Assembly: GCF_027580225.2 (NCBI RefSeq)
Contig: NC_073342.2
Coordinates: 17,167,501 to 17,231,500, forward strand
Origin: Misgurnus anguillicaudatus
Taxonomy: Eukaryota > Chordata > Actinopteri > Cypriniformes > Cobitidae
Length of the DNA stretch: 64,000 nucleotides
Reading direction: 5' to 3'
In this document: positions 31,816-43,047 of the stretch, piece after piece
Layout of the letters: each line of letters begins with the position of its first letter
Position numbering within the stretch: position 1 is the stretch's first letter
The notes under the pieces: generated by a model
The model's input: the letters and a program-made list of their open reading frames with translations, nothing else
What the model was told of the DNA's origin: nothing
The model's database searches: none
Made by a program: the position numbers and the translations under genes

Positions 31816-32033
31816 CAAAAAATTATGCACATATAAAACGATACGTTTGCATTCAATCCCATAAACACACTAGTGGCCGACTAGCACCCTGCACTACAAC
31901 CTGGCATGAACAACCACATCCCCTCTTCAAAGCACCAAACTAGACCACTTCTCTGAACCAACTGAGCTTTGAACCCAGCAAAGGAACCAGGTTTCTGGGG
32001 ACCTGGGGCATCAGCCTGGCCTGCCTGACTCAC

Positions 32034-32183
32034 CTGGGTCAGGAAGAGGGAGCAGCTGGGTTGAGGTTGATCAAGCAGACCCTCCGCAGATGGATGGCTG
32101 GATGCGCAGTCTCTCATTAGTAGTTTGGCACACCTGACAGGGGTCTGTGAACCCCCAAGAGGAGATTTTAGCTTGCTTGCCAT
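32034..32183 (-). CDS. Hypothetical coding exon (minus strand), low confidence
   Basis: The minus strand has an ATG at 32183 followed by exactly 50 open codons that run into CTGACCCAG/GTGAGTCAGG, a near-perfect 5' splice site (boundary at 32034, phase 0). The conceptual peptide starts MASKLKSPLGGSQ and is not a family I recognise. It has no signal peptide or transmembrane segment, and its Kozak context is only moderate. It sits in a unique island between two repeats. Upstream there is no strong polypyrimidine acceptor, so if real it is more likely a first coding exon or part of a longer exon. It lies on the same strand as the exon-like units at 36522-36700 and 44.0-44.25 kb. A chance ORF beside a chance donor cannot be excluded. 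Confidence 0.2.
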
Positions 32184-32239
32184 AGACAACAAATTTGGCT
32201 AAATTTTTTTTGGTTTAAAAAATCGTAATTATTAAGACA

Positions 32240-32666
32240 TTAAGGGGACAGGGCTTACACTAGTGCCAGACTTAAATGCATATTTGGCCTTCGTTTAAAA
32301 ACACCTTGTACTGACATATCTTGACATACACTGTCAAAAATAAAGGTACAAAGCTGTCACTGGGGCAGTACCCTTTAAAAAAGGTCCCAATATGTACCAT
32401 TTAGGTACAAATATGTATCTTTGAACTACGTAATATGTACCTTTGAAGTACTAGGTACAAACCTGTACCTTTTTGAAAGGGTACTGTCCCAGTGACAACT
32501 TTTGTACCTTTATTAAGAGTGTATATTAGTGACATTGTTTGTCTCAAGATGCACACCAGCATCGTTTTTGTAAGTTTTGTTTTGTAAAAACTACTTAAAT
32601 ATCCTAATATAACTAAGGCCTAATCCTGGATTAATCTAAACCCTGTCCGGGAAACTGCCCCGTTAA
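32240..32666 (-). mobile_element. TTAA-edged repeat, GGGGCAGTTTCCCGGACAG family, copy 1, with a nested element
   Basis: TTAA occurs at 32240-32243 and 32663-32666. Read on the minus strand it starts GGGGCAGTTTCCCGGACAGG and continues TTTAGATTAATCCAGGATTA. The other end (GGGGACAGGGCTTACAC) is a weaker inverted match. Related copies are at 42616-42713 and partly at 46330-46465. It is interrupted by 32329-32521. Confidence 0.6.
32329..32521. mobile_element. TA-flanked MITE, CACTGTCAAAAATAAAGG ends
   Basis: A 193-bp element with ends CACTGTCAAAAATAAAGGTA and TACCTTTATTAAGAGTG, TA on both sides, and an interior palindrome of GTACC/GGTAC words (CAATATGTACCATTTAGGTA and similar). It is nested in 32240-32666. 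Confidence 0.8.
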
Positions 32667-33280
32667 GCCTATGTTTTGAGTCACCTACAGCAATGTTTTT
32701 GCACACCGACTGCGCTAAACAACATATATGTTAGAAGATTGTGAGGAACAATTTTGCAACTACACAAAAATCTTCAGATGTTGCAAATTATGGATAGTGT
32801 TTCAAACTATTTCATACAACTTTCATAAGCTCAATAACTTTTATTTACTTCTAACTTTCAGTGTAACAATGTCAATGAGAAACATTTTTGTCTGACCCTT
32901 AGAGACAATTGAAGACAATTTGACAGTAAAGAGAAAATTATTACATCACGGACCTAAAATCTAACATGTTCATTATACATTTCAAGTAAAACCACCATGT
33001 GTTGTAGCAGCAAAATGAACAACATCCAAATATTTTTTCTGTCCACGGAGAGATTAAAAAGGTGGGAATGAGTGCATCTGTCCCTGGCACAAGCGCACAC
33101 ACACCTCATTGAAGATTTCTCAGCTTTACTTCTCAGTCTCTAGGTGGCAGTGTTGTCATGCCACCGGCAATCCTTGCAAATCTCATCCCTGGAAGCCTCA
33201 GAAGCTCCTGAGATCTATAGTCTCTTATTTTAAGATCAACGAAGCGCAAAGCAATGAAGTCTTTCATTGATCACAGGCAT
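32667..33280. other. Nothing recognised
   Basis: AT-rich unique sequence. 33060-33240 is more balanced, with no exon-like signal. Confidence 0.3.
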
Positions 33281-33289
33281 CACACTTTT

Positions 33290-33640
33290 TTCTCCGTCTT
33301 TCTCTCTCAAACCTTTTCTTCTTCTCCTGTCACGGCAAATATTCACCTTACCCAGTGAAGCAAATTGCTGACACCTTTTTAAGAAGTGACAACTGTGTAT
33401 ATTTCATGATAGCAAATTCCATTTTCATATCAAGCGAGACGAGAATACAATTTTCACTTCATTTAATCAAGGTGGGGACTTCTATGGGTTATGGCACTTA
33501 AAGCTGTCAGAAGTTTGAGACGCACTATTGCTGTCAATCTCACACCCCGATACCTAATGAGGGAGTTCATTTAAAAACTTTCTAATTAGGGAAGCTTTGT
33601 GTCATTAAAAAGTACAGAACTGTACGAAAAGAGTTTTTAA
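33290..33640. other. Candidate conserved non-coding element
   Basis: Unique sequence with CTAATTAGGGAAG, CCTAATGAGGGAG and TTTAATCAAGG words (homeodomain-type cores), no repeats and no convincing frame. Confidence 0.35.
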
Positions 33641-34331
33641 TGAGCGCGTACACGTGTGTGTGCAGATTCAGAACGGTGTATAATTGTAATAATAGCACAA
33701 GAAAAGAATTCAATAAACCAAATTATTAAAGAACCAATGAAAAAGTCAATGAAGAATAATAGTTTTTTCTTGCAAAGTACTGTCTCACACGCTCTTTATA
33801 ATGATGTGAGTGACAACTGGGCAGACTGGGAGAGCAAGAGCTGCCCTACTTCATTCAGCACAAGATTCACAGTGCTTTGACACCATTCTGCTGCAGGCCT
33901 GTTTGTCCCCAAACACTGACAAGCAAACCTCCACAATGCTGCTATGTCCATCTATATCCCCCATTACGCCTGCTCTTACATAAGCGCACACACATTATAC
34001 TGTATGTTTATCCACACACATGCACGCGCAGGCACAGCAATATCATCCTAAAGACAATTTAAGAAGGAGGAAAACCCTTACGGAAAGAACATATATTTTG
34101 TTAAATATAAAGGGTTATTGAAGAATTTTCAGTATACTTGTAATTATATAAAATAATAAACTGTGAAAATATGTTACAATATACTGAATAATACATAAGG
34201 AATTGCCACATTCCATATATTGGGGAATATATGCTAACATACTATATGTTGCACATATAGTCAGATTTAAGCAATACTGAACAGAACTCAAGAAAAATAA
34301 TTTTGTGTGTGTGTGTGCGTATTATATAGTA

Positions 34332-34805
34332 CTGTGCAAACATCTTAGGCCACCATGCCAGAATTAGATTTGTTATTTTTGCAATGTTATAGTGATCATA
34401 TATAATTGTTTCTGGGTCTCTTTAATAGAATACATCCAGAAAATACAGGAAATGTGTATGTAGTATTAAAAACTATATAAAAATGTAAACTGATGGGTCA
34501 AGTTTTTAGGGTAAACTCCCCTTCCCCTTGAGCAATAGCAGTTATAAATTATAAATCCTAATTTATAATTTTAAATAAATTAGTCTTTTTACTTAATTCT
34601 GCTCAAAAACACTCAAGATGTGTTTAGTGCCAAGAGAGGTCACACTAAACACTGACGATGCCTAAAGAAGAAAATTATTTTTTATTTTTTTGTATATTTA
34701 TATAAAACATATTTCCTGTTTTAATAAAATAGATTGGGAAATATATATGGATGGACATTAAAACTTCTAAAACAACAAGTCTGGTGGCCTAAGACTTTTG
34801 CACAG
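34332..34805 (+). mobile_element. Tc1/mariner-like MITE, complete copy of the TTAGGCCACC family
   Basis: A 474-bp element with TA on both flanks (34330-34331, 34806-34807) and ends CTGTGCAAACATCTTAGGCC and GGCCTAAGACTTTTGCACAG. The interior is AT-rich and non-coding. It is the uninterrupted reference for the copies at 22968-23780 and 54174-56164. Confidence 0.85.
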
Positions 34806-34809
34806 TACT

Positions 34810-35350
34810 GTGTGTGAAAATACATTTGTGCACTTTATATTATACATAGATAGTGTTTTTGAATTTAAGCTACATTTAAACATTACATAGCATTCATAAA
34901 AACAGACATAAGATTGTGTCTCCACAACGCTTTAACGTATTAAGACCAACTTGGTACATGTCATCGCAAGTGTGACCAGAGGCAACATGCTTAGTTTTGC
35001 CTTATGGTTTGTGCAGCGTTGTGATTTACCATTTAACAGCTTTTGCAAATATATTTTAAAAATCTAGTCCGATCGAGGAAAAAACATTGCATTCATCAAC
35101 AAAATTAATGACATGTTGCCAGACTGCCTATGAGACAGTATCTCTAAGCTTTGACCTACTGACACCAAACTTTGTGTATGTCATTATCAGATCACACCAA
35201 CTACACAGAATTCAATTTGATGGCGCTTAGATTGTATTTGTAAATTTTTAACCTTGTTGCTTGAAATAATCTCCAATTGTCTTAATTTACTCAAATAATC
35301 ACGTGTTGTATGGATGTAGTATTGTTTTTGGCTTATGGCAAAATATGTAT
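34810..35350. repeat. Degenerate unclassified repeat
   Basis: GTACATGTCATCGCAAGTGT, CAAACTTTGTGTATGTCAT and TTGATGGCGC words resemble a dispersed fish repeat also suggested at 39735-40370. Ends are not resolved. Confidence 0.3.
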
Positions 35351-35650
35351 TTAATATCATGTATCAATATATGCCCATATATACTGCAGAATATTGAAAA
35401 ATATAAGCACTAGATTTCTATATGAAAATGTATTACTTCATATTACATTATATTATCCAATATTTATTTACATATACAGTATATAGCTTGTAAGGGCACA
35501 GCTGTCACGTAAAGGTTTAACTTAAAAATGTAATGTTAATGTAATAAACATATTAGGCAGAGGAGTGAAGAATATGAAAGGAATAGGACAGTAAACTTGA
35601 GAGCCTGTTTGAGGATAAAACAGCAAAGGATGATGGGTATAAAAACAATC

Positions 35651-35965
35651 TTAAAGGGACAGTTCACCCAAAAATAAAAATGCATAATTTGCTCAGTCTC
35701 AAGTTGTTACAAACCTGTATAAATTTCTTTGTTCTGCTGGGCACAAAGGAAGATATTTTGAGCAATGTTTGTAATTAAACAGTTTTGGAGCACCATTGAC
35801 TTGCAATGTATTTTGTTTTCATACTATGGAAGTCAGTGGTGCTCTTGCTTCATGCTTGATTACAAATAAATTTGTAACTTTGAATTTAGCAAAACAAAGA
35901 AATTTGGAAGGTTTGTAAAAGGTTTGGAACAACGTGAGGGTAAGTAAATGATGACAGAATTAGAA
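35651..35965 (+). mobile_element. AGGGACAGTTCACCC-family MITE, copy 2 (3'-truncated)
   Basis: It starts TTAA then AGGGACAGTTCACCCAAAAA. The interior matches the family up to GGGTAAGTAAATGATGACAG; the right inverted end is missing. Confidence 0.7.
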
Positions 35966-36440
35966 GTTAGAAATTGCTTATTTCCATGGGTCAATATCCA
36001 CAAAAGAATATATTGCAAAATCATACCAAAACCTAATATAAAACATTATATGCATACATAAATATTAGTATGTACTTCAGATTAGTGTGTACTTGCCTGA
36101 CCTGCATTCTAGCCCACCCACTTATGAAAACACAAAATTCATTTAGCAAGTAAAAAGAATTCAAAGCTCAGAATAGTTGATTAGTCTAACCTGACATCCA
36201 TCTAAAGTTAAATTAACTTTACACCACAAGTGAACCTAACTCTTGCCAACACACAAGAAACATTTTAGCCATGTCAGCCAATAGCAGAAATGCCATTAGA
36301 CAGTAAATGAATCCCTTTAGGTAAGTAGAAATTTGAAATTCATTTGGCTGCTTTGCATTTTATGTGGGAAAAAGTAAATAGTCTCTAAGTGATTTCCCAA
36401 AAATGCAAGTTAAACCACATTTATCATGCTGGTGAATCAA
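35966..36440. other. AT-rich sequence, nothing recognised
   Basis: No element or exon-like signals. Confidence 0.3.
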
Positions 36441-36521
36441 ATTTAAACTGACTTTATTCAATAAGGTGTTCAATTAAATTAAATGATTGGAAAAGCCCAC
36501 AAACCCACACTATCCTCTTAC

Positions 36522-36700
36522 CTGTCCCCAGGTGCAGGGGGTTGCTATGCTCCAACAGTGCTTCTCCAAAGGGCCTTCTAGAACTCCACATATAGGCACC
36601 CATTTTAAATTGGAAGAAGGCCTCCACAGGTGCGTCCAATGAAGATACCCCATACTCCCATATTCCACATGATCTTGTCCGTCACCGTGCAACATCTCGC
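36522..36700 (-). other. Strong splice-bounded exon candidate on the minus strand
   Basis: Read on the minus strand, a 179-bp segment is preceded by a good acceptor (pyrimidine-rich TTCTTTCTGTTGACAG ending at 36701) and followed by a good donor (GGGGACAG/GTAAGAGG, boundary at 36522). One frame is open across the whole segment, but its composition (several Trp, no recognised motif) is not convincing; another frame is open for the last two thirds. Length is 3n+2. It could be a non-coding RNA exon or an alternative exon of an unidentified leftward gene. It lies on the same strand as the candidate at 32034-32183 and the promoter-like island at 44 kb. No transcript evidence is available to me. Confidence 0.35.
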
Positions 36701-36849
36701 CTGTCAACAGAAAGAAGTTACTTATACAAAGAAACCAACATCCAGCTCCTGCCCAAGTCTCGGCCACCATCAGGGCTGCGTACATACGTATATATATAGA
36801 GGGCCCCCCCAACAGCAGGACTCGCAGGCACACCTGAATGGGCTCGAAG

Positions 36850-37880
36850 TGTGCCTAACTAGCTGCACACCGTGTCATGGTGTGCTCTGATTGCCTTATC
36901 TTCTCATTTATCACAGATGAATTGGAACCAGCCTTGCTGAAAGCTCCTTTCATTGTTGGGGAATGAAAAACCGTGTGAAGCCCGGTGTGCATCCGAACAA
37001 GGGGCCTTCTGTCAACCCCGAGCGGATGAAGAAGAAAGGTGAGTGGAGAGGAAGAAAAGAGAGGGAGAAGGAAGGGAGAGAGAGGTAATGAATAAATGTG
37101 AGCGAAAAGCAAGATTATGTCAGCGTCACAAGTTATTGAGTAGATTCCCCGAAAGGTAACAGTGAACCATGATGCTTAACAACGGTGCTTCACACTAACC
37201 AACCATGGGGTGAAGTGAGCATGTTTCCGCCAAGTTAGCGCCCTGCCAAGCTCATCTACAACAGCTTTGGTCGGTGTTAAAATGAAAAACAAACAAAAAA
37301 TGCGAGGTGTCTGTTTCTCTCCATGGAAGACTTGCCACACTCATCAGTCGCACGAAGATTTAATTTGCAAGTTTTGACATGCAACGATTGGGTTGGGTTG
37401 TACGTCAGACACCCAAATTCACTGTTGTAAATAAAATGCAGATTGTTTTGCAGTATATTGTGACTATTATTGCTTAAGCTATTCTAATGCTATTCGTTAA
37501 ATCCAGGGTAAAATTGTTTGGGGTTGAACGGAACCCAACCACGGTCGAATCTTAACCTCACACACACCGTCAACTCGTCCTTTAGCGGTCCCTCCATGTG
37601 TCAACGGTAAGCGGACTCGCTTCCCTGAGGGTTCTGACTTGAACACCTCTTCTCCTAAATATTGATGTCTATCCGAATTTGGCTCACCGCAATGCTAAGG
37701 AGAATGACAAGTGCACCACTGAACTAATGCAAAATCTCTCACATCTGCTTTGCTTTCTAGTGATCCCGTTAAATTGACAGTGTGCACCCGGTAGTGTCAC
37801 CAACAAGGTCTCTGCATAGCAGACATGATGATTTGCACTATGGAACTTAGAAGGGACATAGCTTTACTGAGGTCTAAGAC
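36850..37880. other. Unique sequence, nothing firmly recognised
   Basis: Contains a purine-rich tract (37020-37090) and GC-richer unique segments near 36930-37010 and 37150-37270 that could be conserved. No coding exon was identified. Confidence 0.3.
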
Positions 37881-38470
37881 TGTTGGCTGCCACGGCTGAG
37901 AGATATTTCCAAAATCTGAGCGATGTTTTAATTGCCTGGATAAGGTGCAATGCTAATACGGACAGTGGCAAGGCAATTGAGAGTTCCTCATTCTTTCCCT
38001 CCCTCTAAATCAATGCACACTTCCACAGAATAGTTTGTGAGTCATGCCTGGCTTTATATAAAGTGAGATAGCTGTGCATTAGATATGCTGCTGGAATCTT
38101 CTGCTTGGGCGAGTGGACTGAGAACGATGTGAATTGTTAATGCCTTTCTGGCTCAGTTCACGCCTGCTGATTGATCAGCTCGCAACTGTATCTAGTCTTT
38201 CTTCCATGAAATCTGGTGTTAGTGTCTGTGTGTGCATGCGTAGGAGAGGGTTCATCAGATTTCGGGTTAAATTGAGAGTGAAGGAGGTTTGCTGTGTAGA
38301 TAGAGAGAAGGGGGGAAAGACATGTTGGGACCCAGCCTCCAAGCAGCATGGGCCCTAAAGGAGGACATTCAGAGGCACTCCGCCGATCACACGCTCCCTG
38401 AACTCCAATGGGACCCAAATTGCATGGGACGTGTGGGTCTTTTCCCAACATATTTATATCCTTTACTCTT
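37881..38470. other. Candidate conserved non-coding island
   Basis: A unique block with TTTTAATTGCC and AAGGCAATTGAG words, CTGATTGATCAGCTCGC and balanced composition. Opposite-strand frames of 74 and 97 codons overlap and are unrecognised. Confidence 0.35.
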
Positions 38471-38899
38471 TACAAATCCACTCAAACGCGCATGCAACTG
38501 ACTGGCAATGGGGTGGATGACGAGGTGGGTGTAGGGTTAACAGAACAGTGCTGTAATACAAGCAGGCTGATTTGATTTTGGATGCACACAGCACAGGCTG
38601 CCTCATAAATAATGCAATCTACTGTACAAACAGAGTTGCACAGTGACCTGTTGCTTTGCGTTTGATTTCACCAAGATAGGATTATTCAGTAGAAACAGAT
38701 GTAAAGTCCTGTGAAGCTAGTCTGTCGATAGAAGAATACACAATTTTGCATTTGTACTTCCAGATGTGAATGAATCTCAATTCTTTAGATGTTTCTTTGT
38801 TATAGAAACCAAGTATATCGTAAAAGAAAGAGAAAATTAAAGAATTAGACTTGGACCAAACCAGGTGACAGCCAGGAGGTTCAGAGGTGCTAAAGTGTG

Positions 38900-39060
38900 T
38901 GCAAGTGTTGGTTCGGTAACCACAATCACACTTGGCTACAGCGTCGATCTCCACAGTAAAGGTTAGTGAGAGACTGGTCCCCAGTGCTCAGAGCAATCAC
39001 GGCAAAGGTGTCAATGAAGAACATCTTCTGCATATGGGTTACTACTATTAGGGTCTGCCC
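38900..39060 (-). other. Weak exon-like frame on the minus strand
   Basis: On the minus strand a frame after a GGGCAG acceptor-like site (near 39055) is open for about 42 codons and encodes a hydrophobic stretch around MFFIDTFAVIALSTGD before a TGA. No family is recognised and the acceptor lacks pyrimidines. An overlapping frame downstream is Cys-rich. It is probably fortuitous. Confidence 0.15.
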
Positions 39061-39334
39061 TCACCAGTACGTTGTGGCAAAATTAGCATTCTATTATTAA
39101 TTTGGTTTCTTTGAAACTTTTAACAAAATGAATATTCTTCCTCATACCTCAGTGTCATTGTTAGATAATAAGTCAGATCTAAGAACAAAATTTAAAGCAC
39201 TGAAGACCCGCGATAAATCTTGAAACCTTATATCCTCATCTATAAAACAACCTTTAGATTGTTTGTAGATCAGTGTTTGGTCTTAATTCAAACAAAGACT
39301 AATCTCTCTGTGATTAGACTTACATCTTTGACAC

Positions 39335-39650
39335 ATGAAGATTGACAGTTTGTCCGTCACTTCATGTTATTACATGCCATGTCACATTACGATGGCTCTC
39401 CAGACCTGGCACCAGCGGGTGCAGCCCGTCATTTCCCTCAGCAGCATCCACTTGCACTCCAGGTGCCAGGACCGAGAGGAAGCAGGCTGCCCACGCAGGC
39501 TGCCGCCCTGCAGGGCAGAAATAGCGAGGGAGGCACGCATGCTAGCATGTGGAAACTGTCTAGCCTGTCGTCTTCGTCTGCACTTGCTGTCACTACAGTA
39601 CAACATATCACACAAACATACCTTTCAGACAGAGCAGATCTGATCAGACC
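39335..39650. other. Candidate conserved non-coding element (GC-rich)
   Basis: A unique GC-rich block with frames open in four of six phases (up to 104 codons), typical of composition-driven openness. CTGCAGGGCAG and AGGTGCCAGGACC palindromic words are present. No splice-bounded exon is evident. Confidence 0.35.
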
Positions 39651-39734
39651 CGCTGAGGTCTGGGTAAAGCAAAGATAAACGCTAACATTGTCATCATCAA
39701 ACTGATTAATTCAAATTTGTAAAAGTTGATGAAA

Positions 39735-40371
39735 CGTTTGCAGAGAAGCATGGTAGCTTGCTTGCATGCGATTGACATCAAACATGGTGAACATGACGCT
39801 GAGACATTGCACTTGCTAAATTGCTAAGAAATTTTGGATATCTCGAACGGTTCGGCCATAGCGAAGCTACAAATGTATGGCAAAATCAAAGAAACAGGAA
39901 GTGTGTAATATTTAAGGCAGAATTTTTTTTTTATTGTGATGACACGCGGGGAGTTTGTTCAGCCAAAGATGCCAATCACATCGATGTATTGTGGGTCCCG
40001 GGCGTAGCGCCGCCAACAGGTGCCAGGAAGTGTGTGAGTCATGAAGGTGGATAGTTTGAAAGTGGCATGCAATGAACTTTTAAATACTCCTCGTAGGATA
40101 TTCATGATGCCGAGACATTGTAGATGCTAAATTGCAAACAAATTTTTGATATCTCAAACGCTGTTACCATGGAAACACATCAAACTTTACTATAATTTCA
40201 GGCATATTTAGGGCTCTTGGCATGCGTAGATCAACTTAAAATTTGGCAAACACATTAAAGTTGTTGGCTGATAAGTGCGGACAAAAAGGTCAGACAAAGG
40301 TATGTCTTTTAAGTGGCTCACTAGTGGGGTTACCAAATGGGTCAGTAACAACATAGTCCACTGATATATAC
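39735..40371 (+). repeat. Unclassified repeat, left part
   Basis: Contains two related sub-blocks (ATGACGCTGAGACATTGCAC and ATGATGCCGAGACATTGTAG, each followed by TGCTAAATTGC and GATATCTC). It continues after the fold-back insertion at 40373-40916 as CGAGGGCTCACCATCGCTGC and TGCAGCTATATTTA, a terminus I associate with a common fish repeat. Boundaries are approximate. Confidence 0.4.
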
Positions 40372-40372
40372 C

Positions 40373-40916
40373 AACCCATTCTCACCAAAAAGCGTACAAA
40401 TGACACGCAGTGTCATTATCGTGCAATAGATACGCCAAATTCCGATTTTGCGTGCATATGATACGCCAGTCCTTCCCATTCACTTATATGGCGAGTCGTT
40501 TCGTGACGTTTTATTTATTGTTTTCTCATTTGTTTTCTGTTTTTTTTACCATTTTCGCTTGGGTTTAGGGTTAGAACAACTTTTTGTTATATAAAAACGA
40601 CATCCTAACCCAAACCCCAACTCTAACCCCAACTCCAAGCGACCATGGCTTAAATATAGATAAAAACATAGAGAAACCTGTATATTAAATAACCTGCTTA
40701 AACAAATGTGAAATCTAACCCTAAACCCAAGCGAAAATGGTTTAAAAAACAGAAAACAAATGAGAAAACAATAAATAAAACGTCACGAAACGATTCGCCA
40801 TATAAGTGAATGGGAAGGACTGGCGTATCATATGCACGCAAAATCGGAATTTGGCGTATCTATTGCACGATAATGACACTGCGTGTCATTTGTACGCATC
40901 TTGGTGAGAACGGGTT
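40373..40916. mobile_element. 544-bp fold-back element, CATTCTCACC arms
   Basis: The left arm AACCCATTCTCACCAAAAAG is mirrored by CATCTTGGTGAGAACGGGTT. Arms of about 170-200 bp are nearly identical (for example TGACACGCAGTGTCATTATC on one side and GATAATGACACTGCGTGTCA on the other). The core contains GGGTTTAGGGTTAGAAC and CATCCTAACCCAAACCCC, shared with 16707-17284. It is inserted in the repeat at 39735-41030. The target duplication is unclear (ATATAC-like on both sides). Confidence 0.8.
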
Positions 40917-41039
40917 GCATATACACACTTGATGCACTTGCCCACCACGCATCGTTTTCTGGGAGGCATTGTAGCGATAAAAAAAACTTGCGAGGGCTCA
41001 CCATCGCTGCTTGCAGCTATATTTAAGTTTAAACTTCAT

Positions 41040-42615
41040 ACTTTGTTCTATAGTGTAGGAATACTGGGGTAAAAAGAACAAACCAGGTTTCTTTAACACC
41101 AAGCAGATATGAAGACAAGTAAATGAGAAAGAATATACAGTTATCAGAGAAAGACTGAAGAACTATCTCTTCTGTAATTACCTAGCAATGGCTCTGCTGT
41201 GGGCTTCAACAGCACTCAAATCCCAATGGACATGGAAGTGACAGGCTAGTATCAGCAGTAGCATGTCTTTTGTCTTCTGAAAAGCTCTTGTCTCCCTTGT
41301 GACATCAATTCAATATGTGCATAAAGGTATATAAAGCATGCTTCAAATGATTTTCCGGAATTCCGAAGGTTAAAGGGGTGAATTGAATATCACGAGAGTA
41401 GCGGAAAGCAAAACATGTACATCACATTCCATGGAAGCACTGTACAAGAATAAAAACAGTCTAGTCTTGCAGAAAAAATGTGGTGGAGTTCAACAGAGCA
41501 GCATTTGAGGGGGATTTTCTGCTCAATTTTAACGCTGGCTGTTAGGGATTCTTCACAAAAGGTGTTTGGAGAAGCTCTCGGAGGGATTGCAGCAAAAAGG
41601 ACCTGAAAATTGACTAGCAAAGGTTTGGGAAATGGTGTGAAAAGTCACAACGCCAAATGCTCCAGAAATGAGCAAAATCTTTTTTGCACATTTTATTTAA
41701 TACTGCTCCCCAACAATAAAAGCGTGCAGTGGATCTGAGCGTTTTATGTTGTAAATAAATCATAAAATTATACATGATGCCCATCTATATGTACATTAGA
41801 GGTGTACTGCTTGCCTTGGAAAATTCCAGTGGTACCACCACACACATGCACCCAAAAACATTCTTTATTCTACCTCATGGGCGTCTCACTTTCCTTGAAT
41901 TAGCCCCCAAATATAGTCAAAAACATTTTTGGGGTGGAGATTTGAAATGAAACATATAGAAAAAATTAACAACATTTTTTAATATTTTCTGAGCAACCAC
42001 AAAAGTATTGTATTTTTATTTGAAATTAACAAAATGCTTAGTCCTTAATTTGATTAGTTGCTGGATGATTAAGGATATTGGGTTGTGGTACTATACTTAC
42101 CAAGACCCCCTGTTTACCAACAACCAAGTACCATCACTGCTCTCAGCAAAATTAATACTGGGTAATGTGGGTACTTAACACATAGGGCTTGGGTAAACTG
42201 GCCCTTTGCCTGGACTGAACGGTCATCTCAGTCCTTCTAGTGTGCATCTGTGTATCACAGGCAGTGGTGTGGGAAGCAGGTTGCTCAGGATGATAGAAAC
42301 CATAAATCAGCGCTCCTGAAGGGAACAGATGCCGGGAGCGTGTGGGAATAATTTCACAATTTAGCCATAATTAAAACTCACCTTAGCACAGCTCTGCCAC
42401 TTATCAACTGATTATTTCCTTCTGATTCAATATCGGTCTTCTTACGGGGCTCCCAGCATCTGCCCTGCTGACCTTTTACCACACTAGTTTGTTCAAGACA
42501 TTTCACATGAACACAATTTGCCGCATTTTTACATCACACGAACAGATGATCAGCAACGCAGCAGGGAGTTAAGCTGTGTTTGTGTAATGACTCCTATGGC
42601 ACATCTCAATGCTAT
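41040..42615. other. Nothing recognised
   Basis: Unique to AT-rich sequence. 41390-41640 and 42200-42480 are more balanced and could be conserved. No splice-bounded exon or element ends were found. Confidence 0.3.
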
Positions 42616-42713
42616 GGGGCAGTTTCTCAGACAGGGTTTAGATTAATCCAGGCCTTAGTTATATTAGGACTTTTGAGTGGGACTAGAATAAGTCCTGTCT
42701 GGGAAACTGCCCC
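42616..42713 (+). mobile_element. GGGGCAGTTTCTCAGACAGG MITE, copy 2 (98 bp)
   Basis: Ends GGGGCAGTTTCTCAGACAGG and CTGTCTGGGAAACTGCCCC are inverted repeats. It is an internally deleted relative of 32240-32666. Confidence 0.7.
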
Positions 42714-42802
42714 GTAAGTACCTTATACATTAATTCTGCTCAAACTTCAGGTACCTGCCCACAATCACATGTCTTGTGTTATATACCCCTTACGTTAACT
42801 GT

Positions 42803-43047
42803 TTAAAGGCGGAGTCCACGATGTTTGAAAGCCAATGTTGATATTTGAAATCACCTAAACAAACACGCCCCTACCCCAATAGAATCTGGAACTTCTGTTG
42901 ATAGACCCGCCGCACACACATGCAACCCGGCAAGGATGTCGGTTAGTAGACACGCTCCTTACTGCTGATTGGCTATAAGTGTGTTTTGGTAGTCGGCCCG
43001 TCTCCTTTTCCAAAGCGTTTTTCAAACATCATGGACTCCGCCTTTAA
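42803..43047 (-). mobile_element. AGGCGGAGTCCACGATG-family MITE, copy 2 (inverted)
   Basis: A 245-bp element with TTAA at 42803-42806 and 43044-43047, ends AGGCGGAGTCCACGATGTTT and AAACATCATGGACTCCGCCT. Its interior runs opposite to copy 1 at 12344 (AAGTGTGTTTTGGTAGTCGG here). Confidence 0.85.

Noticed and set aside
39364..39678. 104-codon plus-strand frame in a GC-rich block
   Set aside because: Four phases are open over the same bases and none shows splice boundaries or a recognised domain.
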